Assembly: GCA_022702545.1 (NCBI GenBank)
Contig: JAHRBC010000003.1
Span: 5,518,001-5,582,000, forward strand
DNA from: Phycomyces nitens
Taxonomy: Eukaryota > Mucoromycota > Mucoromycetes > Mucorales > Phycomycetaceae
Direction: 5' to 3'
Length of the DNA stretch: 64,000 nt
Position 1 is the stretch's first letter; every line of letters starts with the position of its first letter. Below are positions 10,994-22,030 of this stretch, piece after piece. A program made the position numbers and the translations under genes. Under the pieces are notes generated by a model that had not been told where the DNA came from, did not search any database, and was given only the letters and a program-made list of their open reading frames with translations.

Positions 10994-13900
10994 TTATCGA
11001 CTCTCAAATGTACCTCTGTCTGATGATTTCTTTGAGTTATCTTCAAAACGCGTAAATGGAGAAACAAAATCGTTTCCATTCGAATGTGTGCCCTGTGTCC
11101 GCAAAGCAGTGGCCATCAAAAAGGGGTTAGGGGAAGGCGAACGAGATCTGGGATCCTGCTGTGACGATGATTGGCCAGCAGGGTTCATTCTGCCAAACAC
11201 ACGTCCTTTACCGGACGATGGGATATTGGGGTGGAGGGTATTTTCATCCAAGGGTTGAATATTTGACTCCTGGGCTAGACTAGAAAATGTCTCTGGAGCA
11301 GGCTTACTAAAAATTCCACCTATTTTGTCTTTAACAGCATCCCCAATTGATGACCAGGTGCTTCCATGAGAAGATGTGCTGATCTGACGATCGGTTTGGC
11401 CAGGACGTCCAGCCGGTTTGTGTGAATCTCTGCCCGAAAGTAGTTCGTCGAGGTGTCGGTCTCTTTCGGAGCGTAGGCTAGAAGGGTGTCGACTGTGCTG
11501 GACAGGATGCCTATTGGAAAGTGGAGGAAGTGATGGACTAGGAGAGCTGGGACGACTGTATTTTGAGGCATAGGTCTAACAAAAAGTAATAAGCAAAATG
11601 TTCCCAGTAAAATCTACACACTTACTCCAAAGGCATTTCTTGCGCGTCCAATAATACCTCTTTGAGCCCCAAGTTCAGGGTGAGTAATGCGCTCCACTGC
11701 AGCACGTTCTATAATGGCCATGTGAATAGTCATATTCTAAGGCAGGGTTTATGCATACCTTCAGCAATAAGCGCCTTTCCATCAGCAATGTCAGTGTTGA
11801 GTAGTCCATTCCCGGCTTCAGTATCATCATCGTCTCCATTCCCAGCACTCTGGATGCCACAGAGACTAAGGCATCTTCCTTGAATATTAAGAAGGACCAT
11901 CAAAGAGGGCAATAGTATCAAGACAGGGAACCAATCCACGAAATTATCGCCCAGAAACGGGAGCAGGTTGGCAATGCCCATAAACTATGGATTAATAAGA
12001 CTTATTTAGATTTTAATGCAATACATGTAATTCAGGAACCTTACCTGACTAAACACGGTCTTTTCGGCTGTAGATGTTGTGGCTGGCAATTCTCCATAAT
12101 CGTCTTCCTTCTTTTGAAGGAGATTAACAAAATTATAGCACAATGGAGCCCTAGAACGAATATTAGATTATGATGATGGTGATGATGCTTATGGTGTGGT
12201 GGTGGTGGCAAAGAGTGCATACTTACGTCATTTTGCACATATAGCTAGTAAACCATAGCATACTATTGGGATCAGTATGATGATTTGGAATCAACAAATA
12301 CAGGTTGAATAGCCTGAATTTGAATAAAGATGAATATACGCATAGACACATGTAGGTCAATGTGAGCAAGGCTATAAGCTATATCCCCCAAAAAAAAGCA
12401 GTGAATAAGAGAAATTCTATGATCGATATTCTCTTACCTCTACAGCAGCATAATTGAATCCACAGGCCTCTAATAAGATTCCAACAATAGAAATAACAGG
12501 GGTCTTGACATTAAAAGTGAGCTCTGACCAGAGAATACTGACACTGGCAAATGTACAGATTCCTGCCAGAATACGATACACGAATGGCCTGATCCAAACA
12601 ACCCAAAACCATTCTAGAGAGAATAGTCAATGATCTCTCTCTCTTTTTTTATTATCATTATTAATTATACCAGCACCCATATCTTACCTGTCCTTTCCTT
12701 CAAGTCCTTCTTAAAAGACTGGGGCTCAAGGCTGCGAATTGTCGAATTGAATTTGCTAGAATAGGTTGAATAATATGACCAACAAGAGCAATCCTACTTA
12801 CTGGTCGGTATTCTCTCGATTCACAAGAATGTCTTGGTAATAAAATGCGTCTTCCAAAAGGTTCTTCCATAGACTGACAGCACATACTTAGTTTTCAGTT
12901 TGTCCATTCACCTTGTTACTTACGCAAGTTTCCTATCCTTCATTCTCATGGCAATAATCATGTCTTGGTTAAGTTTCACAAGATATTCTTCTGTCAGAAT
13001 CTGTGGAATATGTGTGCTTCCGTCTCGATCGCTATGCTCTGGATCGAGTACAAAAGGAAACCATGCTACCATTTTCTTTACTAGTGATTTCATCTCAGGA
13101 CTCCGGACATGGGTCGAATGTGCAATGGTATTCATGATCTTTAAAGTGTCAGGAGAATTTTTGTACCCTCACCTGCTCAAAACATCATCCCCCTTGAAAG
13201 GCTTACCTTGGCTAGTTCATTAAATTCCAACTCACTGTCGATGCACTCTTCCTTGGCACGAGGGGCTTTCAGATATATCTGATATAAATGTCTCTTTACA
13301 CTGCCAGAAAACCAAAGTGCACGAGGGACGGATACTAGACCATACCCCATGAATATGATGACAAGAAGCAACCCCCAGCTATTAGCCATGGCCATGACTA
13401 GGACCTGTATCCTTTGTCTGATTCAAGAAAACAACAATGATTAGATATCCAAATGGTGTTTGTCTTTCTTTACCTTGAATTGTATCCACTTCCAAACACA
13501 AGGTATATCAGACCAAATATACCAACAAAGACATAGATTAAATAGAATCGGACATTGACCTTGATGGCTGACTTGATACGCTTTGCAAAGGTGAAGTCTC
13601 CTGTGTTGCCATACGCTTGCAACATTGGAATCATGAACCTGGTGTGACTATCGTCAGTTTATGTAATCTCGGTTATTTACTTTGCAATGTTATTTACCAT
13701 GTCAGGCAAAAGGAAGTCCAGTAGTACGCGCGCCAGGCCACCCATAGGAATTGGTGAGATGTATAAGTAAAAGGTACTTTACACTCTCCTTTGCAAGAAT
13801 CGTATTTTGTCTATCAAAAGAGGGTTAATATATATATATATAGTGGCCAAGGATTACTCTATAGGTATATGGGGCCTAGAAAAAGTCTGCTTACAGAAGC

Positions 13901-14095
13901 CAAGTCCAATGGCAATAGGATTACGATCCAAAAGGGAAAGAACCAACCAATGGTGCAAACTACCGAGACATACCAAGCCTGTTTCTTGATGTTGCTGTAA
14001 TGAGAAACTGTACTGAATGTGATGAGCAGCAGTACGGTGGTAGCAATGACCAATGGTGCCCAGTTATTCTGCGGTGTGGGCAATTCACTCTCCAT
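10994..14095 (-). CDS. LMBRD2: LMBR1-family membrane protein (LMBRD2-like)
   Basis: Thirteen exons give 789 aa: 14095-13895, 13810-13698, 13638-13474, 13417-13207, 13138-12924, 12873-12802, 12755-12688, 12613-12438, 12378-12227, 12150-12045, 11984-11759, 11708-11626 and 11575-10994. Every junction is GT-AG, introns are about 45-85 nt, and all phases agree. Family signatures appear in order. An N-terminal membrane segment ends with ILLPLDLAS. CKGECKVPFTYTSHQFLWV follows, then the MGYGLVSVPRALW loop, WKNLLEDAFYYQDI, EWFWVVWIRPF with WSELTF, FRLFNLYLLIPNHHTD, and FMGIANLLPFLGD. The C-terminal last exon is Ser/Pro-rich and presumably cytosolic. LMBR1-type proteins are polytopic plasma-membrane or endomembrane proteins; animal LMBRD2 has been linked to GPCR signalling, but the fungal role is unknown. 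The start lies 202 bp from the divergent MDR gene. Confidence 0.9.
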
Positions 14096-14297
14096 TCCAG
14101 GCCAAGAAGTAAAGAATGAAAGAGAAAGAGAGAGAAAGAGAGAGAGAGAGATGTGTCGGGACGAACATGACATTCCCTTTTTAAGAATACTTCGTCACAG
14201 AATCAAAAAATAAAATAAAATAAAATAAATCGACAACCTCAAACCTTTATTCGGGTTTTTAATTCTCTGGTTCTTTCTCTCTTCTCTACAGCTAATA
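14096..14297. promoter_or_regulatory. Shared divergent promoter interval
   Basis: Only 202 bp separates the start codons of the LMBRD2-like gene (minus) and the first MDR oxidoreductase (plus), so both promoters must lie here. It contains a GA-rich tract (about 14113-14150), a TAAAA microsatellite (about 14208-14230) and a CT-rich stretch before the plus-strand ATG, as in many fungal leaders. No specific factor site is claimed. Confidence 0.5.
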
Positions 14298-15377
14298 ATG
14301 ACTAACACCAATACCCAGCCAGATCTCCCGGCTACCATGTACGCTCTACAAGTGATTAATTTTGGTCTCTCCTCTGAATCCTTCCAATATATTGAAATAC
14401 AACTCCCAGTAATCACACGTCCAACCCAAGTACTCATCCAAGTTTATGCTGCTGGTGTCAATTCAGCAGAAACCAGGATTAGACCAGGAAATGTCACCCG
14501 CTATTTCGAAAGGTCTCTTATATTAGGCGCAGATTTCTCTGGGGTTGTGGTTGGAAAGGGAGTAAAGGTGCCTTCTTTCAAGCTTGGTGACAAGGTGTTT
14601 GGCAGACTGGCTTCCCCCCTTGGTCCTCAAGGAACTTATTCTGAATATACAATTGTCGATGTTGAAGCAGACGTCATTGCCAAGAAGCCTGATAGTATTC
14701 CATTCATCGAAGCTGGTGCTATGGGTACTGCAGCAATGACCGCGTATGAAGCTGTAGTCAACAAAGGAAAATTGAGTCAACTACCCAAAGACGTAACACC
14801 AAGGGTGGTAATAATTGGCGCATCTGGGGGCGTGGGTACTTTTGCTGTACAAATCGCAAAATCCTCTGGTGCAAAAGTCATTGGTGTCTGTAGCAAAGAT
14901 AACGCAGAATTGGTTAAATCGCTGGGAGCAGAATTAGTAGTCGACCATGACTCGACTGAACAAATGAACGAACTGTTGAGCGAAAAGGACACATTTGATC
15001 TTGTTGTAGATTGCGTTGGAGGAGACGACTATTACAGCCAGTTTATATCTACCATAAAAAGTACTGGTGTTTTCGTCTCTACAGTAGGACATATCAACTA
15101 TGGAGGATCCATTGGGATAAGCATCGAAGAGATTTTCGACTTTATCAATACCTTTTCATTCAGTTCAATGTTCAGCCCTCGCAAGATAACGATCTCGGAT
15201 CTACCTCCAAAGTCTTTTACTCAAGGTATTTTGCCGTTGGTTGAATCAGGATCTATCAAGAGTATCGTACTTCCTGAGAACATTTATGAGCTCAAAGACA
15301 CTGTAAAAGCCCATGAAGCAATTGAAACACGTCAGTCAGTTGGAAAAATTGTTTTACTGATCAACGCACAGGGATAA
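14298..15377 (+). CDS. MDR-family NAD(P)H quinone/enone oxidoreductase, copy 1
   Basis: Single-exon gene for 359 aa. It belongs to the medium-chain dehydrogenase/reductase superfamily, on the zinc-free quinone-oxidoreductase/RTN4IP1-like side. The N-terminal GroES-like domain includes VYAAGVNSAETRIRPG and LGADFSGVVVGKG, and GDKVFG follows. The cofactor domain carries GASGGVGTFAVQIAK near residue 173, the usual nucleotide-binding turn, and then FDLVVDCVGG. I see no structural- or catalytic-zinc cysteine cluster. Such enzymes reduce quinones or activated double bonds using NADPH; the substrate here is unknown. The length is normal for the family. A clear paralogue with co-linear motifs lies at 23947-25017 on the same strand. 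The start is the first ATG after a CT-rich leader. Confidence 0.88.
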   Translation: MTNTNTQPDLPATMYALQVINFGLSSESFQYIEIQLPVITRPTQVLIQVYAAGVNSAETRIRPGNVTRYFERSLILGADFSGVVVGKGVKVPSFKLGDKVFGRLASPLGPQGTYSEYTIVDVEADVIAKKPDSIPFIEAGAMGTAAMTAYEAVVNKGKLSQLPKDVTPRVVIIGASGGVGTFAVQIAKSSGAKVIGVCSKDNAELVKSLGAELVVDHDSTEQMNELLSEKDTFDLVVDCVGGDDYYSQFISTIKSTGVFVSTVGHINYGGSIGISIEEIFDFINTFSFSSMFSPRKITISDLPPKSFTQGILPLVESGSIKSIVLPENIYELKDTVKAHEAIETRQSVGKIVLLINAQG

Positions 15378-16147
15378 AATAGCCTGTAATCCCCTGATAG
15401 TTCTGGTACATACCCAAAAGCTCAAAAGTACTCTAATTGCATGGATTTATAGTCCATGATTTTGTAATACAGAGTTCCTACTATTTGTAACAAGAGAATT
15501 TTATGAGACAGCCACTTTTATCTATGCACTATACTTATTGAATGGTATTCAAAGGAGCTTTTATTATTATTAAATTCAAGGTATAGATCAATACATATCA
15601 CGCCGCTACTTTATCGAAACATCATAGATCAACCAAGCAGTTTAAAAAACCAAACCATTCGTTCGTTTGAAACCAGAAAAGTGTAAAAGAAAAAGGTTTC
15701 TTGGAGAGGTAATAATTTCTGGGTAAATACAGAAAAGGTATACTGAAGTGTTAAATTGATTTTCTTTGAGTTCCCAAGATTTAATATTTTTATCTAAATT
15801 CCTACCTTCTCAAAGATGTACTCTTAATAGTTATACTCTTCATAAATTGTAACCAATCCAAGTATTTTTAATGTATATTACAATAGTATATAAAATAACA
15901 AGCTGTTTTATTTGGCTTGGTTTCAAGGTTAGAATATTCACAAGGTATATTATGATTATAAAGGATTGCTAAGTTATTAAGATCTTTAATACCTTGTCAG
16001 CTATAAAATATAGCAATACTTGAGGTTATCCTACAGGGTTTTTAGAAAGATATTAAGCGACCATAAGTCTTGTCAAAAGGTATAGATAAAAGACACGTGT
16101 TTACATTCATCTAGCAACATATAATCATAAATCATATTTTATATAGT
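15378..16147. other. AT-rich spacer
   Basis: This is the 3' flank of the first MDR gene and AT-rich DNA with stops in all frames. I see no gene or RNA. Confidence 0.5.
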
Positions 16148-16441
16148 CTATACTAGTACTCTGTCCAAGCCAGAAGCCAAGAAAGCACCGAAAATAAGTT
16201 TTGGCAGCCCTGGTTCGACCCCAGATACGCTTCCCAAAACCACAGAGCTTCCTTCAAACCCTTTGCCGACATCACAGCCAGGTGCTCCTAAAGTTTCATT
16301 CTGGGCCCCTAAGAAGGACACGCCATTCGAAACAGAAACTCCAGTGCCAAACTCAAAGGGTGTGCTCAAGCCTGGAGAACTTGTTTTTTGGTAAAAGTCA
16401 TTTGCAGAATCTAATAGTTCGTAAGCAGAGGTTGGCTCCAT
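16148..16441 (-). CDS. Hypothetical 97-aa ORF in a GC-rich island (strand uncertain)
   Basis: This block stands out from its AT-rich flanks by its richer base composition. On the minus strand an ATG at 16441 opens a 97-codon frame (MEPTSAYELLDSANDFYQK...) that ends at 16148. On the plus strand 16161-16394 is also open for 78 codons (LSKPEAKKAPKISFGSPG...KPGELVFW), without an ATG, and contains two related motifs, PKISFGSPG and PKVSFWAPK. Which strand once coded is unclear. It could be an exon of a transposon gene or a gene fragment carried by an element. The inverted-repeat element beginning at 16581 lies close by. No family recognised. Confidence 0.3.
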   Translation of the reverse strand: MEPTSAYELLDSANDFYQKTSSPGLSTPFEFGTGVSVSNGVSFLGAQNETLGAPGCDVGKGFEGSSVVLGSVSGVEPGLPKLIFGAFLASGLDRVLV

Positions 16442-16580
16442 TGGGGTAGTATGAATATATGTATATATTAATTCATATTTTCGGACAAAAAGACAAAGAA
16501 ACCAACCATCCGTTATATGAGAGGAAAACAAAGCACGGACACGAGTACGGTGAGACTTTGTTTGTTAAGCGCTAAACTTA

Positions 16581-16935
16581 GGGGCACGACGTTTCTGGAT
16601 GGGGCACGACATTTCTGGATGGGGCACGACGTTTTTGAGCGGGCACGACGTTTTGATTCCACCAGACATTTTAATTGTGACCTGCTGTCCGGTGTCTAAT
16701 AAATATATCTGGTCCCTAAAACTTTAACATTTCTTCTATAAATGACACACTTTAAAAACGATTTTAACTTGTAATGGAGGTGATATATTAAATGTAGCTT
16801 ATATCCTAGGTGTATCTTAACGTCAAAAAGTATAAATTGTAACATAAAACTATACTGAAATGTCCAGAAACCATAACATCTAGAAATACTAGACCCCATC
16901 AAGAAACGTCGTGCCCACTTAAAATGTCGTGCCCA
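16581..16935. mobile_element. Short element with inverted tandem GGGCACGAC repeats at both ends (MITE-like)
   Basis: The left end has four successive copies of a 20-bp unit built on GGGCACGACRTTT (starting near 16581, 16601, 16621 and 16641). The right end has two inverted copies (about 16905-16935). The interior of roughly 250 bp is AT-rich and has no reading frame. Inverted, iterated terminal repeats around a non-coding core are typical of non-autonomous DNA transposons with subterminal transposase-binding sites. I could not identify a target-site duplication or a superfamily. Confidence 0.55.
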
Positions 16936-17280
16936 TGAGATCGCTGTATTCCCAACCACTTCACATTGTGTCCAACTCCCTCCATTTTGGGGGACCAGCA
17001 GTGCATATCACATTGTATATAAAATATCCTTATCCTCGTACACTATTACAAACGAGACACATATTCAATGTCCTTTAACTCGCTTTATTTCAGATGTATA
17101 GATGTACGGCAGAAAGGCAAAACTATGTACAGTAGTGGGTTCAATAATTGTAAAATAAACAAATAAATAAAGCGGTATACATTCAGACCATAGAAATTAC
17201 CGGCACTTTATAAAAAAAAATAAGACTTTTTCTATTAACTTTACACTTTTTAAGATAAAAAAGAACCGGATGCCTAGTTC
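16936..17280. other. AT-rich spacer between element remnants
   Basis: AT-rich sequence with no supported gene, lying between the GGGCACGAC element and the next transposase remnant. Confidence 0.45.
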
Positions 17281-17284
17281 TTAA

Positions 17285-17760
17285 ACGTAAACTATCTGAG
17301 CTTGACCATGGTGGTATTATTTGGCTCTTTATTGCCAACCATATCCAAACTGATATTGCGTGCGTAAACATCCCTCGATTGGCAATTAGTACTACCATCA
17401 AACTCTGGAAAGAAAATGGTATAGCGAATATGAAGCCTATCCTTAGGATACCAAACAAACTTAGTATCACAGATGTTAAGAGTCTTTGCTTGAGTGCGAG
17501 ATGAGATCCTTTTGAAAGTTTTTCTTATCATGTAAATCAGGGGACTTCAAGTGCAGTTGTCCGCAGTAAAATATTTATCAGATATTTGAGAAAGGGCTTC
17601 AGATTTTATAAACCTGTATCCAAGGCAAACCTAGCTATCAAACATAAGAAGCATCGGCTGCGTTGGGCAAGGGCTAGACTCAACTTTAGCCTTGAATACT
17701 AGAGTAGTGTGATAGGGTCACACTAGTCTCTCTTTATAATTATTGGTGCTCGGCACCCAT
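17285..17760 (+). pseudogene. Tc1/mariner transposase N-terminal remnant
   Basis: Plus-strand reading with interruptions gives ELDHGGIIWLFIANHIQTD and then RLAISTTIKLWKENG, a helix-turn-helix-like DNA-binding start. Further on it gives IRYLRKGFRFYKPVSK and KHKKHRLRWARARLNFSLEY, the segment that in Tc1 transposases directly precedes the first catalytic Asp. A degraded SSVIGSH, where the family has a VxWSDES-like motif, follows near 17700-17730. Stops and frameshifts make it inactive. The catalytic half is not recognisable downstream. It differs from the two related copies at 18220-19140 and 22820-23460, so at least one further Tc1 lineage is represented. Confidence 0.65.
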
Positions 17761-18219
17761 CCAAAGCTTTCAACATACTCTTCATCACTGTTGTATCTGC
17801 TTGGTATGCCATTTACACTTTGACATTTTACTTTTTTTTTTCAACCTCTCGGATTCCATCAACACCTTTGAAAGCATCTAAAAAGCACAGGATTCCCAGC
17901 CCAACGAGACTTTATTTCAAAAACTTTGAAATTTAATAAAGAAAGCATACAGACTCCTCCCCATAGTAACGGGTCAATTCAATATCTGCAAAATAAATAA
18001 GAAAATAACTTTTTCAACTCTCTGGTCGTATTATACCTACTTTTGTATAATAAATTATATATAAAAGTACACGACTAGAAACATACGGCATTCCATAATA
18101 GTAATAATAATGTTAAAGAAACTTGGTATTTTGTCCTAACTTCTGCCTTTTTTCATTTCGTCTATACGATTTGGCATTAATATCTAATACCTTTCGAATA
18201 CCTTAACTAACATTTTCTT

Positions 18220-19140
18220 TCACTCGTAATGTATTAAATAATCCAGAACATTAATATTTCTTGAAGCTGATACGATTCCACTCACCATGCGTTCAATATA
18301 AGACCACAACTTCTTAATAGAACTTAGATCTCGATTACTTGGCAGCCACACTATTACTAGGATACCGCGACGCTTTTTTCCAAGCATCAACCAGCTTCGA
18401 CTCACAACAAGGAGCATAATCTTGCTAAAAAAACTCACTGTCATAAAACTCATTGAAATTGATCACAAAAGGGATACGTTTACTTCCCGATATACTAACT
18501 TAAGCATACTGTAGAGCGTTGATCATGGTCTTCGGAGGACCAAATCCTTCTTCCAACAAATAGGCCTACATCATTACTGAAGCACGGCCAAACTGCATTC
18601 TTAACATATTAATGGCTTTTTCTTGAATTTCTTTACTGGAAAGCAACACGCCTGAACGCCTCCATTCCTTGGGAAAAAGCATGAATCTAGATTCATCCTT
18701 GCAATGACATGACCTAATCATTGGTTGATTTTCTACAGTGCTGAGTAAAAGCTAATCACTTCTTTTTACGACTTTTGGATAGTTGTGGCATAAACATAAT
18801 ACAATGAGACGACGTTTCAATCCTGCAAAAGACACGGCGGATGGTAGTCTTGGAGATGTAATTGACAATTATATTTCTCGTGGTGTCCGGTAGCTCTTCA
18901 AATGTAGCCCCAAGGCAATATGTTGATTAAGTCAAGATAGCATATATTGAGTTCAATAAGGATCCTTGCACAACTTTCTGCTTTTCGGCAAATGGGGTGG
19001 CTCGTGTATTTATGTGCAGTTCTTTGGTTCGTTGTTTTACGTATAGCAGTTTTGGTTGAAATGACAGAGTATGAGATGACATGAAGAGCATGTTTATTGA
19101 CCAGACCTTTCTAGTAATATAGAGATTGCTTATGTTCATA
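18220..19140 (-). pseudogene. Tc1/mariner transposase remnant, copy A of a local family
   Basis: Minus-strand reading with breaks shows the whole layout. An N-terminal DNA-binding region lies around 19080-18840 (HVISYSVISTKTAIRKT near its start; DTTRNIIVNYISKTTIRR at its end, split over two frames). Near 18710-18660 is KDESRFMLFPKEW with the first Asp, followed by INMLRMQFGRASVMM. Near 18440 is FxQDYAPC with the second Asp. IVWLPSNRDLSSIKKLWSYI near 18360-18300 corresponds to the family's SPDLNPIENLWS stretch, with the third acidic residue lost. Stops and frameshifts are spread along it. The N-terminal half is homologous to DNA at 22820-23140 in the same orientation. Confidence 0.75.
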
Positions 19141-19740
19141 ACGATGTTTTTACTAATTTGATAAAAATTGTAAATCGGATGAGACCAAAGATGTAGAAAG
19201 AGAAAAATAAGAATATATTATTAATAATCTATCTCAATGAGTTTGCATGTATTTTACTACTGACACATCGTGGGGTTGCTATGTAGTATAAATGTCCAAC
19301 TCAGTGACAAGAAAATGGATACGGGTAGAAAGACAAAATTTATAAAGAACAAATTAAGAGACTATTTAACTACTACGAGGCATTTCTATAGATATATCCC
19401 TACTTAGAAGCTCACTGAGATGAGCGATACAACAAACATCTGTGAATAAAATATACCGTGTCATAGACAACCTTCCATCTCCCCGCCTTTCCAACCATAC
19501 GGATCGACTAACAACGACTGGACATGCGGATGAACACTGACAATACATCTAGAAATAAAAAAAATAGGAATTAATAGCACCACATTCATACTTAGCTGCA
19601 ACCCTCCACCAACCCCGTCTTGAACCATCCTGATCGTCGGCCTGGCCATGGACATGCGGATGAAGACTGACCACTCCACCTACAAATATACACAAGAAAA
19701 AATATTAGTCTTAACATGCATGTATTTTCGTCGATGCCTA
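19141..19740. repeat. Diverged direct repeat around GGACATGCGGATGAA
   Basis: Two similar segments near 19455-19540 and 19600-19680 share GACATGCGGATGAA followed by CTGAC, and both have a C-rich stretch upstream. They look like a diverged tandem duplication about 140 bp apart. No family was recognised on either strand, although minus-strand frames are open across parts of it. Confidence 0.4.
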
Positions 19741-19765
19741 CCACCAACCTGAAAACTTACACTAC

Positions 19766-20541
19766 ATGGTCTCTACTGGCAGGCTAACATCTTGCTCCTC
19801 AAAAATGAATCGGCTTCTTTATATTGGACGCTTGTCCTCAAAGAGTCGCGACTATGTTATGACGAAGTTTGGCGGCTTGAAGAGGATGTATTGGTATTCA
19901 GGTGGTGTCACCGGATCACTAGTGGTTGAAAAACTGTTCAGCATCTTTAATATATATATATATATATATTAAAGAGCCTTAAGTAATATTGATCAACTCT
20001 AGCCGTCTGGTATCAATAATTCTGGATTTGCATGTTGGCATCATAACATGTGCGGATGAAAACCATTTCAGACTCTTCATAACAGGTGTTTGTCCCCGAA
20101 AGAGCCAGAAAAGGTTTTCATCAAGGATGGCCGCCGTTGTTGTCTTGGCACCGAAAGACTAGCAATTGAAAAATGGGTTTGCGCCCTTTAGTGGAATTTC
20201 ACCCGCTAAAGAGTTGGGATCATCTTTCATCAAGCTGAGCTTTCCGATGTCAAGACTGGTGTTTCCATGCTAGGTCCAGGGGAGTGGCCGCGGAAAACGT
20301 TCTTCATCAAGGGTGGTAGCGGCTGTCAAAAGTATGCCAACGTCTTATTGATGCCAGAGAACGAGCTATCGAAAGAAGGCTCTGGGGTCTTAAAGTGGAC
20401 ATTTGCCCACATAAGAGTCAGAACTATCTTTCACCAAGCCCAGTTGTCTGACATCAAGACTTTGACATACTCTTGTTGGAGTCAGCGAACCACCGGTAGA
20501 AAGAGCAGTTGGCTTCTTTACAATGAAGACTTGTTTTGAAA
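19766..20541 (+). pseudogene. Decayed ORF of a tandem-repeat protein, family unknown
   Basis: Plus-strand translation with several stops and shifts shows the same protein pattern repeatedly. LSPKEPEKVFIKDGRR...LAIEKWVCAL near 20095-20195 is followed by IIFHQAELSDVKT near 20230-20260. FFIKGGSGCQKYANVLLMP near 20295-20355 is followed by WTFAHIRVRTIFHQAQLSD and IKT near 20398-20460. A weaker related stretch (LSSKSRDYVMTKFGG...LVVEKLFSI) lies at 19830-19950. The unit is about 60-75 codons. Frames of 68 codons (19766) and 90 codons (20267) survive. I recognise no family; it may be a decayed gene or an unknown transposon ORF. Confidence 0.4.
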
Positions 20542-22030
20542 AGGAATGGAGTCACTTTTCATCTTGACTTATCTAATGGCATTGACTTGCAATTCTCATC
20601 TTGACATGGCCTTGAAAAATGTTTCAATTTTTTGAAACGCTCCTTGTGAATTGGCAATAGGTGGATGGCTTTTGAGCAAAAAGCGGACCTTCGGAACATA
20701 GTTATAAGACCATTTGGACTTGCTCAGGCAGTGGTAGATGTTAAGTGGACCCATGTACTTGACTTTCTGATGGATGGATGTCTAATAATATAAAAAATAA
20801 GAAGAAAATAATGTGAATTCTTGTGACAAAAATACAGTGATCCAAACGTGAAAAACATCGATCCATCATCAATAACGCGTCTTTATGGTTATAAAGGACG
20901 TGTAGTATGAGATGGAATATGGATGAATAGGAGATGGAAAGATATTTGTACTTACCTGGATCCAAATATTGGTTTACGGCGATGAAATGGAAAGAGAGAG
21001 GAAGAGGGAAAATAACAAAACCTCGCCCCCAGGGCGCTAAGATATAGAAAAAAAATTCAGGTGATGAAGTCATCAAAGTGTGGGAATATATTGATTTTCT
21101 ATATATAGAAACGCATATTTGTATGTAAATAAGTTTGACTGAACTAATGTTAAGATTACTTCTTTTTCAATGGAAGTAAGTAAACAACTAAAGAACTTTT
21201 AAATCGTAGTATCAGTTTGAAAGGTGGTGTTCATCGGTGTAGTAATATCTTTAAAGACAGTGTCACTTATTTGAACGGCGATTAGTTTCTGAGTGTTACT
21301 CGGAAATGGCCCGTGCTCTCTGTATTCAAGAATAAAATTTCTTAAAGATTACATGAATATAAGGCATACAATATGCACGCTAGAGTTATTGCTACAATAT
21401 ATTTCTTTAGTTCAGTGAAAGCTATATACAAGCTTTAGAGACTTCATGTCAAATGGTCTTGACATTCCAATTCAATGCATCTTGTCATTGTCATGATGAG
21501 CTAATCAAATGTCGAAATCATGGTCAAAAAACTTTTGCCCTTTTTGTAGCGTCTTCATCATGATAACTTTTACTGACATAATAATATTAACACTGTCATT
21601 GAATAACACGTACAGTGGATGACTATATAGTGGTCTAGATAAGTATTTATAACTGATGTTCTTTGTTAATTGAAAGTACATGTGGTGATCCAGCCTTATC
21701 TATGTATATTTTACATATACATAAGCTATAAGTATATATTAGCTGAGAACTAATAAGGCACGATAAAATAATTATAGCAATGCATCAGAATAATAGTAAC
21801 ATGGATGTTGAGCTCAGAAGCTTACTCCCTCTAATATCTTAATGTAGTGAAAGACCTCACGTATCAGGAAGTCCAAGATCTTGTGTAACAGCACATTGAA
21901 AGAGTATATAAAGAGCGGCACATTTTGTATCTTAATAAAGGCAAGCTTATATACAGTCTCAATGTACTCACTTACTGTCTATATCTCCATTATCATTTTG
22001 TATTGTTTTAATACCCAAAGACACAACACA
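20542..22030. other. AT-rich intergenic region, no supported gene
   Basis: No recognisable coding or RNA gene. A TATATAAAGAGC stretch near 21905 and a later poly-A-like signal could belong to a retrotransposon LTR that ends near 22070, but this is inference. Confidence 0.4.

Noticed and set aside
16209..16220. Exact GGTTCGACCCC, a tRNA B-box match
   Set aside because: No A box or cloverleaf upstream, and it lies inside the coding-like island.
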